Of a stretch of 64,000 bases of DNA, positions 43,938 through 52,541 are shown piece after piece (within the stretch, counting starts at the first letter, position 1; every line of letters starts with the position of its first letter). Made by a program: the position numbers and the translations under genes. Under the pieces are notes generated by a model that saw nothing but the letters and a program-made list of their open reading frames with translations, had not been told where the DNA came from and ran no database searches. The stretch is from Bordetella genomosp. 10 (GTDB taxonomy: Bacteria; Pseudomonadota; Gammaproteobacteria; Burkholderiales; Burkholderiaceae_B): positions 620,001 through 684,000 of the forward strand of contig NZ_NEVM01000002.1 in assembly GCF_002261225.1 (NCBI RefSeq). Reading direction: 5' to 3'.

Positions 43938-44651
43938 CTAAGCCTGTCGCGCGTCCAGCACCGCGGGCAGGCGGCGCTGGGCGTCCGAGCCCGCGCGGTC
44001 CAGGTGCCGGGTGATGAGATCCTGGGCTTCGTCCACTTCGCCCGCGATGACCGCCCGCGCAATCAGGCCGTGTTCTTCCCAGGCGCGCGTGGGAACGTCG
44101 CCTTCGCCCAGGTAGGTCGCCATCATCGAGCGCATCAGGTGTGGCCATTGCGCCGCCATCATCTGCTCGATCACCGGGTTGTCGGCCAGCCGGTACAGCG
44201 CGTTGTGAAAGCGCGCGTCGGCCTTCACCAGCGCCGGCAAGGTGGGGTTGGCGGCGCCGCACGCTTCCTTGCCGGTCGCCAGCGCGATCTCGAGTTCCTC
44301 GATCTGTGCCGGCGACGCCTGCCCGTCCCGGATCCTGCGCGTCGCCAGCAGCACGGCCATGCCTTCCAGGGCGGTGCGCGCGCGATACAGGTGGACGATG
44401 TAGTGCAGGTCGATGGGCGCGATCTCCACGCCTTGCTTGCCCGTCTCGCGCACCAGCCCCTGCTGCTTCAACAGTTGCAGGGCATGGCTGACGGGCTGGC
44501 GCGAAACGCCCAGGCGCTCCGCCAACTCGCCTTGCCGCACGCGCTGCCCGGGTTTCAGTTCGCCCAGGACGATCGAGTCGATCAGCAACCGGAAAACCTG
44601 GTCGATGAACTGGGGCTGCGCTTCCACAGAATGCTGAATTCCGAATTCCAT
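43938..44651 (-). CDS. GntR/FadR-family regulator with FCD domain
   Basis: A 237-residue GntR regulator of the FadR subgroup. The winged helix lies at about 15-75 (LKPGQRVRQGELAERLGVSRQPVSHALQLLKQQGL) and the all-helical FCD ligand domain at about 90-220, with metal-type histidines in ADARFHNALYRLADNP. A doubled palindromic operator covers its first codons and the 36 bases before its ATG, indicating autorepression. Probable targets are its own gene, the downstream PhyH gene and perhaps the upstream Bug gene. Confidence 0.92.
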   Translation of the reverse strand: MEFGIQHSVEAQPQFIDQVFRLLIDSIVLGELKPGQRVRQGELAERLGVSRQPVSHALQLLKQQGLVRETGKQGVEIAPIDLHYIVHLYRARTALEGMAVLLATRRIRDGQASPAQIEELEIALATGKEACGAANPTLPALVKADARFHNALYRLADNPVIEQMMAAQWPHLMRSMMATYLGEGDVPTRAWEEHGLIARAVIAGEVDEAQDLITRHLDRAGSDAQRRLPAVLDARQA

Positions 44652-44687
44652 AGCCGCCAGAATAGCGTTTTGGAATTCGGAATTCCA
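44636..44687. promoter_or_regulatory. Double palindromic operator at the gntR start
   Basis: A 17-bp palindrome, tggaattc-g-gaattcca (44671-44687), is repeated as a near-copy at 44636-44650. The two also form a perfect 15-bp inverted repeat with a 20-base spacer. The second copy is part of the coding sequence (M-E-F-G-I), so repressor would sit on the initiation region. Confidence 0.85.
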
Positions 44688-44765
44688 GTTTTTCGCGCTC
44701 AGTGATTTCCCTAGGCCAGGAGACCGCCCCCTGGCATCGCGCGCATGAACCGGCGGGCCGCCGCC

Positions 44766-45776
44766 TCAGGAGGGCGTGATCCCCGCCGCCTCCACGTATC
44801 CCTTCCACCGCGCCTTGTCCTGCTGCACGAAGGCCGCCACTTCCTTCGGCGTGGCCGGCGGATACAGCAGGAATCCCTGTTCGGCGTAGACCTGCTGCAC
44901 CTTGGGCTTGTCGATCGACTTCTGGAATTCCTGGTTCAGCAGCGTGACGACGCTGTCCGGCGTCTTGCGCGGCGCGAAGACGCCGTGCCAGGTCACGATC
45001 TCGTAGTCCGTCCGGGTGACGCTGGCGATGGTGGGCAGTTGCGGCGCCCACGGCAGCGGCTCCTTGCTGGACACCGCCAGCGCCACCAGCTTGCCCGACT
45101 TCACCAGCGGATCCACCGCCGACCAGGCGTCGATGTGGAAGGTATTGCGTCCCGCCGCCAGGTCCGACATGGCCGTCATGTCCTTGTACGGCACGTGCAG
45201 GATGCCCGGCGCGCCGATGGCCCGCGCGAAGGTCGCGCCCGCGATATGGCTGGACGCGCCCACGCCATAGGAGCTGAAGCTGCGCTGCGTCGGATCCTTG
45301 CGCAGGTAGGCGATGAAGTCCTGCACGTTGGCGATCCCCAGCGAGGCCGGCACGACCAGCACCAGGGGCAGCTTCGCCGTGCGCGAAATCGCCGCGAAGT
45401 CATGGTCCGGGTCGAAGGGCAGCGTCTTGTAGACGTAGGGATTGATGCAGAAAGGCGTGGCCGTCGAATAGAGCAGCGTCGATCCGTCCGGCCGCGACAC
45501 GGCCACCTGGCGGGTGCCGATGTTGCCGGCCGCTCCCGCCTTGTTCTCGACGATGAAGTTGCCGTGCAGCCGGTCGCTGACGTCGCCGACCAGCAGGCGG
45601 GCGAGGATGTCGGTGCTGCCGCCGGCGCCGTAGGGCACGATGACGTTGACCGGACCGGCGGGGTAGGGATCGCTGCGCGCCAGGGCGGAGCGGGGCAGGG
45701 AGAGGGAAAGCGGAAGCGCGGCGGCCCCCAACAGGCCGGACAGCGCTTTCAAGGCATGGCGACGCGGATGGTTCAC
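44766..45776 (-). CDS. Bug/TctC-family periplasmic binding protein
   Basis: A 336-residue tripartite tricarboxylate-type solute receptor. The signal HPRRHALKALSGLLGAAALPLSLSL has a twin arginine and ends near ALARSDPYP. The Bug domain shows NVIVPYGAGGSTDILARLL, VENKAGAAGNIGTRQVA and PDGSTLLY, the hallmarks of the family; it binds carboxylates, amino acids or related small molecules. The GTG start has an aggag site. No TctA/TctB membrane genes are nearby, so it is an orphan as is common in Bordetella. Its neighbours suggest a substrate related to the flavoenzyme or hydantoinase. Confidence 0.93.
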   Translation of the reverse strand: MNHPRRHALKALSGLLGAAALPLSLSLPRSALARSDPYPAGPVNVIVPYGAGGSTDILARLLVGDVSDRLHGNFIVENKAGAAGNIGTRQVAVSRPDGSTLLYSTATPFCINPYVYKTLPFDPDHDFAAISRTAKLPLVLVVPASLGIANVQDFIAYLRKDPTQRSFSSYGVGASSHIAGATFARAIGAPGILHVPYKDMTAMSDLAAGRNTFHIDAWSAVDPLVKSGKLVALAVSSKEPLPWAPQLPTIASVTRTDYEIVTWHGVFAPRKTPDSVVTLLNQEFQKSIDKPKVQQVYAEQGFLLYPPATPKEVAAFVQQDKARWKGYVEAAGITPS

Positions 45777-45916
45777 GGATCACTCCTGATTATCTTGTTT
45801 CCGTCCGATCCCTTGTTCGCGGCGCCGGCGCGCTGGCCGTCGTCCGCACCGGACGGTCCGACATTTCAAGCTTGGTTGTGCGGGGGTGCTGCCTCTGCCT
45901 CTGTCTCGCGCCCCGC

Positions 45917-47251
45917 TCAGCGCGCCCTCCAGTGTTCATAGGCGTCGCGGGCCTGGTACCAACTGCCGATGGCGAACAGGAACCACGTGTTGCCGGAATA
46001 GAAAGGATGGCCGGGTATTTCCCCCATATCGAATGCGTTGACGGGTTCGCGCGATTGCGCGGCGATCTTGCGTCCCAGGCTGTGGCCCAGGTAGCTCATC
46101 ATGGCTACGCCGCTGCCGTTGCAGCCCAGGGCGTAGTACAGGCCGTCGGCGCCGCCGATGTGCGGCATGGAATCCAGCGTCATGGCGACGTTGCCGCCCC
46201 AGCTATGCGTGATGCGCGTGCCCGCCAGTTGCGGAAAGCGCTTGAGCATGGCCCGGTACAGCAGGCGCGCGGTGGTTTCCTCGCTGGCCGGCGTGAAGCG
46301 CGCGCGCCCGCCGAACAGCAGGCGGCGGCCATCGGGCGACAGCCGGTAGTGATTGACCACGCGGCGCGATTCCGACACCGCGCGATTGGTCGGCAGGATG
46401 TCCGCCGCCAGGCCCGGCGGCAGTTCGTCGGTGGCGATCATGTAGGTGGCGATGGGCACCACCTTGCGGTCCAGGCCGGCCATGCCGGGGCCGGTGTAGC
46501 CGTTGGTGGCGATCACGACCTGCCGCGCCCGCACCGTGCCGCGCGCGCTGGCCACGTCATAGCCGCCCGGCGCGCGGACGATGCGCTGCACCGGCGTCTG
46601 CCCATGCACCTTCGCGCCTGCGGCGCGCGCCGCGGCCAGCATGCCGCCATAGAGCTGCGCCGGATGCAGGTGGCCGGCGCGCTCGATCAGGGCGGCGCCG
46701 TGATAGACGGACGAGCCGATTTCCTCGGCCAGCGCTTCGCGCGGAATCATGCGCGCGCGCGAATTCGTGTTGGCGTTCAGTTGCGCCATGCGGCCTTGCC
46801 AGGCGTCGTAGTGCTGGGGCAGCCACATGGTCGTCAGGCGTCCCGTGGGCTGCCAGCCGCACTGGATGCCGTGCCTGTCGATCAGCCCGACGACGTGGTT
46901 CATGGCCGCGTCGGCGTCGCGCAGCCGCGCGGACAGGCGTTCGGCGCGCTGCGCGTCGTTCTCGCCCACGGCCGCCAGGGCTTTCTTCTGGACGTTGACG
47001 CCGCCCGAGACCTGGCCGCCGGAGCGGGTGCTGGCGCCGATGCCCGGGCGCCCGGCCTCCAGCACCACCGCGTCGATGCCCGCCTCGCGCAGCGTCAGCG
47101 CGCAGCAGATGCCGGTATAGCCGGCGCCGACGATGACGACGTCGGCGCTGGCGGGCAGCGCGTCGTCGCCGGTCTCGGGCGGCGTGTAGGCTTCCCACCA
47201 ATAGGGCAGCTTGCGGAAGTCCGAAGAAAAAATCCCGGCGGACGAAACCAT
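45917..47251 (-). CDS. FAD-dependent oxidoreductase, DAO family (PuuB-like)
   Basis: A 444-residue glycine-oxidase/D-amino-acid-oxidase-type flavoprotein resembling gamma-glutamylputrescine oxidase. ADVVIVGAGYTGICCALTLREAGIDAVVLEAG is the N-terminal dinucleotide fold (about 38-68), followed by the flavin loop GIGASTRSGGQVSGG. The C-terminal YYALGCNGSGVAMMSYLG closes the FAD site. ATG 47251 has an aaggag site six bases upstream; a TTG at 47281 is less likely. It should oxidise a secondary or primary amine. It lies between a Bug gene and the hydantoinase genes, pointing to catabolism of a cyclic or N-substituted amino compound. Confidence 0.9.
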   Translation of the reverse strand: MVSSAGIFSSDFRKLPYWWEAYTPPETGDDALPASADVVIVGAGYTGICCALTLREAGIDAVVLEAGRPGIGASTRSGGQVSGGVNVQKKALAAVGENDAQRAERLSARLRDADAAMNHVVGLIDRHGIQCGWQPTGRLTTMWLPQHYDAWQGRMAQLNANTNSRARMIPREALAEEIGSSVYHGAALIERAGHLHPAQLYGGMLAAARAAGAKVHGQTPVQRIVRAPGGYDVASARGTVRARQVVIATNGYTGPGMAGLDRKVVPIATYMIATDELPPGLAADILPTNRAVSESRRVVNHYRLSPDGRRLLFGGRARFTPASEETTARLLYRAMLKRFPQLAGTRITHSWGGNVAMTLDSMPHIGGADGLYYALGCNGSGVAMMSYLGHSLGRKIAAQSREPVNAFDMGEIPGHPFYSGNTWFLFAIGSWYQARDAYEHWRAR

Positions 47252-47378
47252 GCCATGCTCCTTGCTTGCCGTGGCCGGCAACCGCCGCGGTCGCGGGCGC
47301 GCGTTGCGCGCCCATGGACGATCGTAGCGGCGCGGCCGGCGTTGACGATGGGTATTTACCCGGCGTCGGGTGGGTCGT

Positions 47379-49385
47379 TCAGGCGCGCGCCGCGATGTCG
47401 GCCGGCCGGGGCAGGTCGGCGTACCGCTCGGCCAGCGTCGCGTAGATGCGGTCGATGTCGGCGGCGCCGCCGTCGGCCGGCGCCGCCGCGCCCGCCAGCG
47501 CGGCGAACATCTGGTGCTTGACGAAGTGCCGCCAACTGACGGGAAGGGCCGCCATGATGCGGGTCATGGCGTCGTAGCGCGCGGCGGTCCAGACGCGCTC
47601 GAAGCGGCTGCGGCCCGGCCCGAAATCGAAATGCCCGTCCACCGCTTGCGCGCCGGCGCGCAGGGACCGCGTGGCTTCCTCGTCGACCGTCAGGTCGGCG
47701 CGCAGCGCCACGCCATAGGCCTTGCGGGCGTATTCGATCGACACGAAACCGCAGCGCACGTCCTGCACCACGCGCTCGACCGGGCGTTCGTGCGGATGGC
47801 CGTAGCCGCCGCCGGCGGGACCTTCCAGCCGGATGACGTCGCCGGGCGCGCAGTTGACCAGGTCGCTGTTGCGCAGTTCCTCCGGCTGCTCGGAATCCGG
47901 ATTCCTGATGAAGCGCGAGTTGGCCCCCGCCTGGCCGCCGAGCACGCCCCACGCTGCCAGTTCGGAGCGGTTGCGGTTGCGCGCCGTGACCACGCCGTTG
48001 GGCGCCAGCAGCTTGAATTCCATCGTGGCCGCGTTGCCGCCGCGCAGGCGGCCCGCGCCGCCGGTGTCGGGCACCAGGCCGTAGCGGATGATCTCGATGG
48101 GCACTTCGGCCTCGTTGATCTCCACGGGGGTGTTCTTCAGGAAGGCGTTGTTGGCGCCGCAGCCTTCCACGCCGTCGAATTCGGGGCCCGCGCCGGCGCC
48201 GCCGCCGCAAGGGCCGATGGAGGACAGCACCTGGCGTCCCTCGCGCGTGGCGGTCTTGACGTTGAGCAGCGTCGAGCCGCCGGCGGGGCAGGCCGGCAGG
48301 CGCTCGGGCAGGGCGCGGTTGAAGGCGCCGAACGTGCAGGCCTGGATCACCGCGGCCATCAGGCTGCGCATGCCCACCGCCGCCGGCGCGTGCGGATTGA
48401 CCACCGAGCCCTCGGGCAGCACGGCATGGCAGGGCCGCACCGAACCGAAATTGAGCATGTTGCGGGGCGCCAGCGTATGCATGACGTAGATCAGTCCCAC
48501 CGTGATGACCGAGTGGTGCCCGTCGCCGCCGGTCGGCACGTTCAGCGACGACGCCACCTGCGGATCGCTGCCGGTGAAGTCCAGCGTCAACTCGTCGCCG
48601 CGCACGCGCAGCGTGATGTGGATGCGGCAGGGATAGCCGCCCACCGAGTCCTCGTCGGCGTACTCGGAGAACGCATAGTCGCCGTCGGGTATCTCGCGGA
48701 TCAGCGCGCGGGTCTGCTGTTCCGCGTAGTCGAGTATGGCCTCGGCGCCCTGCATGAATTCCTCGACGCCGAAGCGGTCGATGATTTCATGGACCTTGCG
48801 TTCGCCGACGTTCAGCGCGGCGATCTGCGCGTTCAGGTCGCCCTGGTTCTGGTCCGGCATGCGCACGTTGACCGCCAGGATGCGCAGCAGCTTCTCGTCG
48901 ATCACGCCGTCGCGCATCAGCAGCATGGGCGGGATGCGGATGCCTTCCTGGTGCACTTCGGTGAGCGTGCGCGACAGCGAGGCCGGCACCGCGCCGCCCA
49001 TGTCGGTGTTGTGGATGTGCGTGCCGACGAAGCACACCAGCCGGCCGTCGCGGAACACCGGCTTCCACACGTGCATGTCGGGCGTGTGGGTGGAGACGTA
49101 GCCGCTGTACGGATCGTTGGTCAGGTAGATGTCGCCTTCGCGGTAGTCGTCCGTCATCCGGATCACGCGGCCGTAGTCCAGGCCCGTGTACCACGTGGCC
49201 CCGAAGGTCTTGGGCGATGCGAAGGTCTTGCCGGACGGCGTCATCAGTTGCGCGGAGAAGTCCTCGGTCTCCTTGACGAAGGTGGAGTAGGCCGTGCGCA
49301 TCAGCGTGTAGCCCATGGCCTCGGCGGCGGCGGTGCAGTGGTTGGCCAGCACCTGCAGGCGGAAATTGTCCACGGTATGGCTCAC
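47379..49385 (-). CDS. hyuB: Hydantoinase B/oxoprolinase family subunit
   Basis: A 668-residue HyuB (N-methylhydantoinase/5-oxoprolinase beta) protein. N-terminal ETEDFSAQLMTPSGKTFASP, the metal-site region HTPDMHVWKPVF with HIHNTDMGG, and LTLDFTGSDPQVASSLNVPTGG are family hallmarks. GTG 49385 overlaps the hyuA stop by four bases (GTGA), so the pair is coupled. With HyuA it forms an ATP-dependent amidohydrolase for hydantoins, 5-oxoproline or related lactams, or acetone-carboxylase-type chemistry in more distant relatives. No stereospecific carbamoylase is adjacent. Confidence 0.92.
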   Translation of the reverse strand: MSHTVDNFRLQVLANHCTAAAEAMGYTLMRTAYSTFVKETEDFSAQLMTPSGKTFASPKTFGATWYTGLDYGRVIRMTDDYREGDIYLTNDPYSGYVSTHTPDMHVWKPVFRDGRLVCFVGTHIHNTDMGGAVPASLSRTLTEVHQEGIRIPPMLLMRDGVIDEKLLRILAVNVRMPDQNQGDLNAQIAALNVGERKVHEIIDRFGVEEFMQGAEAILDYAEQQTRALIREIPDGDYAFSEYADEDSVGGYPCRIHITLRVRGDELTLDFTGSDPQVASSLNVPTGGDGHHSVITVGLIYVMHTLAPRNMLNFGSVRPCHAVLPEGSVVNPHAPAAVGMRSLMAAVIQACTFGAFNRALPERLPACPAGGSTLLNVKTATREGRQVLSSIGPCGGGAGAGPEFDGVEGCGANNAFLKNTPVEINEAEVPIEIIRYGLVPDTGGAGRLRGGNAATMEFKLLAPNGVVTARNRNRSELAAWGVLGGQAGANSRFIRNPDSEQPEELRNSDLVNCAPGDVIRLEGPAGGGYGHPHERPVERVVQDVRCGFVSIEYARKAYGVALRADLTVDEEATRSLRAGAQAVDGHFDFGPGRSRFERVWTAARYDAMTRIMAALPVSWRHFVKHQMFAALAGAAAPADGGAADIDRIYATLAERYADLPRPADIAARA

Positions 49386-51433
49386 GACGGCTCTCCTTCG
49401 GCGGTGATGCGCAGATTGGCGTATTCGTCGACCCGGCAGACGTGATCGGCCGGGATGACCGTGGTGCAATCGTCCTGGGTGACGATGGCGGGGCCGCTGA
49501 ACCGCTGGCCGGCGCGCAGGGCCGTGCGGCTGTGGAGATCCACGTCGCGGAAACCCCCGTCCAGCCAGACGCGCACGCGTCGTTCCGGCGCCGGCGTGCC
49601 GGCGACCGTTTCGTGGCGCGGGAAGCGGGGCTTGTCGTTGTTGCCGGAGATCACCACCCGCAGGCTGACGACCTGCACCGGCGCGCGTTCGTCGGCGTGT
49701 CCGTAGAGGCGGCGGTGCATGGCATGGAAGGCCCGCGCCACCGCCGCGACGTCGCCGGCCGCCAGGTGGGCGGGGTCCAGCTCCGTGTCGATTTCGTAGG
49801 ACTGGCCGCGGTAGCGCATCTCCGCCGAGTAGACGAGATCGGCGCGTTCGGCGTGGCCCTGTTCCTGGAGCAGCCATCGTTCGGCGCGTTCCCGCAGCGC
49901 GGCGAATTCGTCGCGGATGGCGGGCAGGCTGGCGGGCGTCAGGTCGGTATAGACGGTCTTGAGGAAATCGCTCTTGAGGTCGGCGATCAGGCCCCCCAGC
50001 GCGCTGAGCGTGCCGGGGGAGGGGGGCACGACGATTTCCTTGACCTTGATTTCGCGGGCCAGGAAGCAGCCCAGCATGGGGCCGGCGCCGCCGAACGCGA
50101 GCACGGCGTATTCGCGCGGGTCGATGCCGTAGCGCGACACCAGGCCGCTGACTTCCGTGTACATGCCTGACACGGCGATCTGGATGATGGCCTCGGCGGT
50201 TTCCTCGATGCCGCGGCCCAGGCGCTCGGCCAGTTCGCCGACCGCCTGGCGCGAGGCCTGCGCGTCGACTTCCACCGCCTGGTAGCCGAGGTCGGAATGG
50301 CCGACCAGGCCGCAGCAGACGAAGGCGTCGGTGATGGTGGCGCGGGTGCCGCCGCGCCGGTAGCAGGCCGGTCCGGGCCGCGAGCCGGCGCTTTCCGGGC
50401 CGACCTTGAGCACGCCCAGCGGATCGACCCAGGCGATGGAGCCGCCGCCTTCGCCGACTGACGACACGGACACCGAAGGGATGTAGATCTGGAAATCGCC
50501 GATCAATTCGCCCACGCCGTACTGGGGCTTGCCGTCGATGATGACGGCGATGTCGGCGCTGGTGCCGCCGATGTCCAGGCTGAGGCAGCGCGGGATGCCG
50601 GCGGTGGCGGCGACGTGGGCGGCGCCGATCACGCCGGCGGCGGTGCCCGACAGGATCATCTGCACGCAGTCGCGCTTGCCCTGTTCGGCCGTCATGACGC
50701 CGCCGTTGGACTTGGTCAGGCGCGGCTCGGGCCGCACGCCGGCGTTCTTCAGCGCGGCCTGCAGCGAGCCCAGGTAGTGCGCCACGCGCGGCTGGACGTA
50801 GCCGCCGATGACCGCGGTGATGGTGCGTTCGTATTCGCGGATGATGGGCCAGGTTTCGCTGGAGCACGACACCGGCAGGCCGGGCGCGATCGCGGCGGCG
50901 ATTTCCCTGATCCGCAGTTCGTGCGCCGGATTGCGGTAGGCGTGCAGCAGGGACACGACGATGCCCTCGGCGCCGGCGGCCTGGGCAGCCCGCACGGCCT
51001 GCTCGACGCTGGCTTCGTCCAGCGGCCGGCGCACCGAGCCGTCCGGCCCCATGCGCTCGTCGATGCCGAACACCATGCTGCGCTCGATCAGCGGCGCCGG
51101 CCGGCGCGACAGCAGGTGGTACATGTCGGGCGTCTTCAGGCGCGCCAGCTCCAGCACGTCGCAGAAGTTGCGGGTGGCGAACAGCGCCAGCTTCAGGCCC
51201 TTGCGCTGGATGACCGTATTGATGCCGACCGTGGTGCCGTGCGTGAAGTAGCTGATCTCGCCGGGCTGTATGCCGTAGCGCTCGCCCAGCATGCGCACCC
51301 CGGCGATGACTTCCTCGCCCGGCTGGTCCGGGCGGGAGAACACTTTCAGGCTCTTGATTTCGCCGCTGTCTTCGTCGAAGACGGCGAAGTCGGTAAAGGA
51401 TCCGCCGATATCGACGCCAACTCTATACCCCAT
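49382..51433 (-). CDS. hyuA: Hydantoinase A/oxoprolinase family subunit
   Basis: A 683-residue ATP-binding subunit. It begins GYRVGVDIGGSFTDFAVFDE, the actin-like phosphate-1 motif. FTHGTTVGINTVIQRKG lies near residue 65, LSLDIGGTSADIAVI near residue 285 is the second phosphate motif, and AVLAFGGAGPMLG near residue 447 the adenosine motif. It hydrolyses ATP to drive ring opening by the HyuB subunit. Heads the hyuA-hyuB pair, divergent from an IclR gene across 111 bp. The flavoenzyme and Bug genes further downstream probably belong to the same transcript or regulon. Confidence 0.93.
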   Translation of the reverse strand: MGYRVGVDIGGSFTDFAVFDEDSGEIKSLKVFSRPDQPGEEVIAGVRMLGERYGIQPGEISYFTHGTTVGINTVIQRKGLKLALFATRNFCDVLELARLKTPDMYHLLSRRPAPLIERSMVFGIDERMGPDGSVRRPLDEASVEQAVRAAQAAGAEGIVVSLLHAYRNPAHELRIREIAAAIAPGLPVSCSSETWPIIREYERTITAVIGGYVQPRVAHYLGSLQAALKNAGVRPEPRLTKSNGGVMTAEQGKRDCVQMILSGTAAGVIGAAHVAATAGIPRCLSLDIGGTSADIAVIIDGKPQYGVGELIGDFQIYIPSVSVSSVGEGGGSIAWVDPLGVLKVGPESAGSRPGPACYRRGGTRATITDAFVCCGLVGHSDLGYQAVEVDAQASRQAVGELAERLGRGIEETAEAIIQIAVSGMYTEVSGLVSRYGIDPREYAVLAFGGAGPMLGCFLAREIKVKEIVVPPSPGTLSALGGLIADLKSDFLKTVYTDLTPASLPAIRDEFAALRERAERWLLQEQGHAERADLVYSAEMRYRGQSYEIDTELDPAHLAAGDVAAVARAFHAMHRRLYGHADERAPVQVVSLRVVISGNNDKPRFPRHETVAGTPAPERRVRVWLDGGFRDVDLHSRTALRAGQRFSGPAIVTQDDCTTVIPADHVCRVDEYANLRITAEGEPS

Positions 51434-51524
51434 GAATGCCCCCGGTTCTGCTGATGACCGCGAAAGGGAGTAGCCGCTTGCGGATAACCGCGAGGTCGGC
51501 TATTATTTTTCACTAGATGAACAA

Positions 51525-51548
51525 TCATTTCACCCCGTGATCAAATGA
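51525..51548. promoter_or_regulatory. Inverted repeat over the IclR start, hyuA divergent promoter
   Basis: Arms tcattt and aaatga frame a 12-base centre that itself contains a tcac / gtga pair. The right arm covers the IclR ATG. The AT-rich stretch at about 51500-51550 is the likely shared promoter and IclR-binding zone. Confidence 0.55.
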
Positions 51549-52192
51549 ATGATAATAGGTCGGTCCAGAGGTGTCTAGCCATCTTGCGGGCTTTTCGTAG
51601 CGGCCCCGGGCAATCCCTGACGGCGCTCTCGCAAGCGGTGGATCTGCCGCACGCCACGGTGCTGCGGCTGCTGAACACGCTGCTGGGGGAGGGCTACGTG
51701 CGCAAGGAGGGGACGCGCTGGTCGTTGACGCCGCAACTGCTGGAGATCGGCTTCGCGGCCCTGGCCAACACCGGCGTCGACGATATCATCCAGTCTTCGC
51801 TGCAGGCGCTGGCCGATCGCTGCGACGGCATGGTCAACATCGGCGAGCGGGCCAAGGACGAGGCCGTGATCATCGCGCGGGCCAGTTCGGCGTCGGAACG
51901 CCGCAAGATCCTCGTCGTCAACCTGCGGGTCGGCAATGCGCTGCCGCCGGGCAGCGCGCTATGTTCGGCGCTGGGCCTGCCGCCGGAGCGCTGGGCGGTC
52001 GCCACGTATCCGGACCGCCGCGTGACGACCGTGGGCATCCCCTTGTTCACCAGCGAGACGCGCGCCCTGTCGCTGGGCCTGTCGGTCAATGACGACGATT
52101 ACGACGCCGCCCGCATCGAGGCCGAATTGCTGCCGATGATGCGCGACGAGCGCGACCGGATACTGCGATTAATGCATCTCGGTGCGGTCTGA
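51545..52192 (+). CDS. IclR-family regulator, short form
   Basis: A 215-residue IclR protein. The winged helix is at the very N-terminus (VQRCLAILRAFRSGPGQSLTALSQAVDLPHATVLRLLNTLL, about 7-47), followed by an effector domain from about 85 on. At 215 residues it is about 35-40 shorter than usual: the terminal ligand-loop region present in most members is reduced. It is divergent from hyuA and likely controls the hydantoinase genes. The start at 51545 lies within an inverted repeat, consistent with autoregulation. Confidence 0.87.
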   Translation: MNDNRSVQRCLAILRAFRSGPGQSLTALSQAVDLPHATVLRLLNTLLGEGYVRKEGTRWSLTPQLLEIGFAALANTGVDDIIQSSLQALADRCDGMVNIGERAKDEAVIIARASSASERRKILVVNLRVGNALPPGSALCSALGLPPERWAVATYPDRRVTTVGIPLFTSETRALSLGLSVNDDDYDAARIEAELLPMMRDERDRILRLMHLGAV

Positions 52193-52289
52193 AACGTAAA
52201 CCGGCAGGGGGTTACTGAGCTGTCGGCGCGCTCGCCACCGCGACGCGCCGGGACGGTTCTTTCTAACCTCGTCGCGGAAGCCGGAAAAC

Positions 52290-52541
52290 ATGTCTTATCA
52301 GTTCAAGCTCATCTACAACCTGCAGGACGCTTCACGCCTCGACAACCTCACCGACGAGTTGCTGCGCCTGTTGAAATACAACGGCTGTGAAGACGTCGTG
52401 CTGGCATGGCAGCGGGGCGACCTCGTGGCGCTGGCCTTCGATCGCGAGGCCCCCAGCATGGACGATGCCGTGGCCCAGGCGGTGCAGGAAGTCAGCCGCG
52501 TGGTGCGTGTCGACCAGTTGGTGCGGGTGCAGGCGGGATAG
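52290..52541 (+). CDS. Hypothetical small protein, 83 residues
   Basis: I do not recognise a family. The protein starts MSYQFKLIYNLQDASRLDN and reads as alternating strands and helices (strand-helix-strand-strand-helix-strand), which would suit a small ferredoxin-like or ACT-like fold. It has one cysteine (YNGCEDV), no signal peptide and no membrane segment. The codon choice is like its neighbours and the ATG is followed by 83 uninterrupted codons, so it is probably real. Its last 50 bp overlap antisense the 3' end of the AraC gene. It lies 97 bp after the short IclR gene on the same strand. Confidence 0.7.
   Translation: MSYQFKLIYNLQDASRLDNLTDELLRLLKYNGCEDVVLAWQRGDLVALAFDREAPSMDDAVAQAVQEVSRVVRVDQLVRVQAG

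Noticed and set aside
45841..45855. cgtccg-cac-cggacg hairpin after the Bug gene region as a terminator
   Set aside because: It lies upstream of the Bug start rather than after a stop relevant to its strand. The stem is six bases and the loop only three, with no T-run.
49386..50867. N-terminal extension of hyuB into hyuA
   Set aside because: The HyuB family start coincides with GTG 49385; upstream sequence is hyuA read in another frame.
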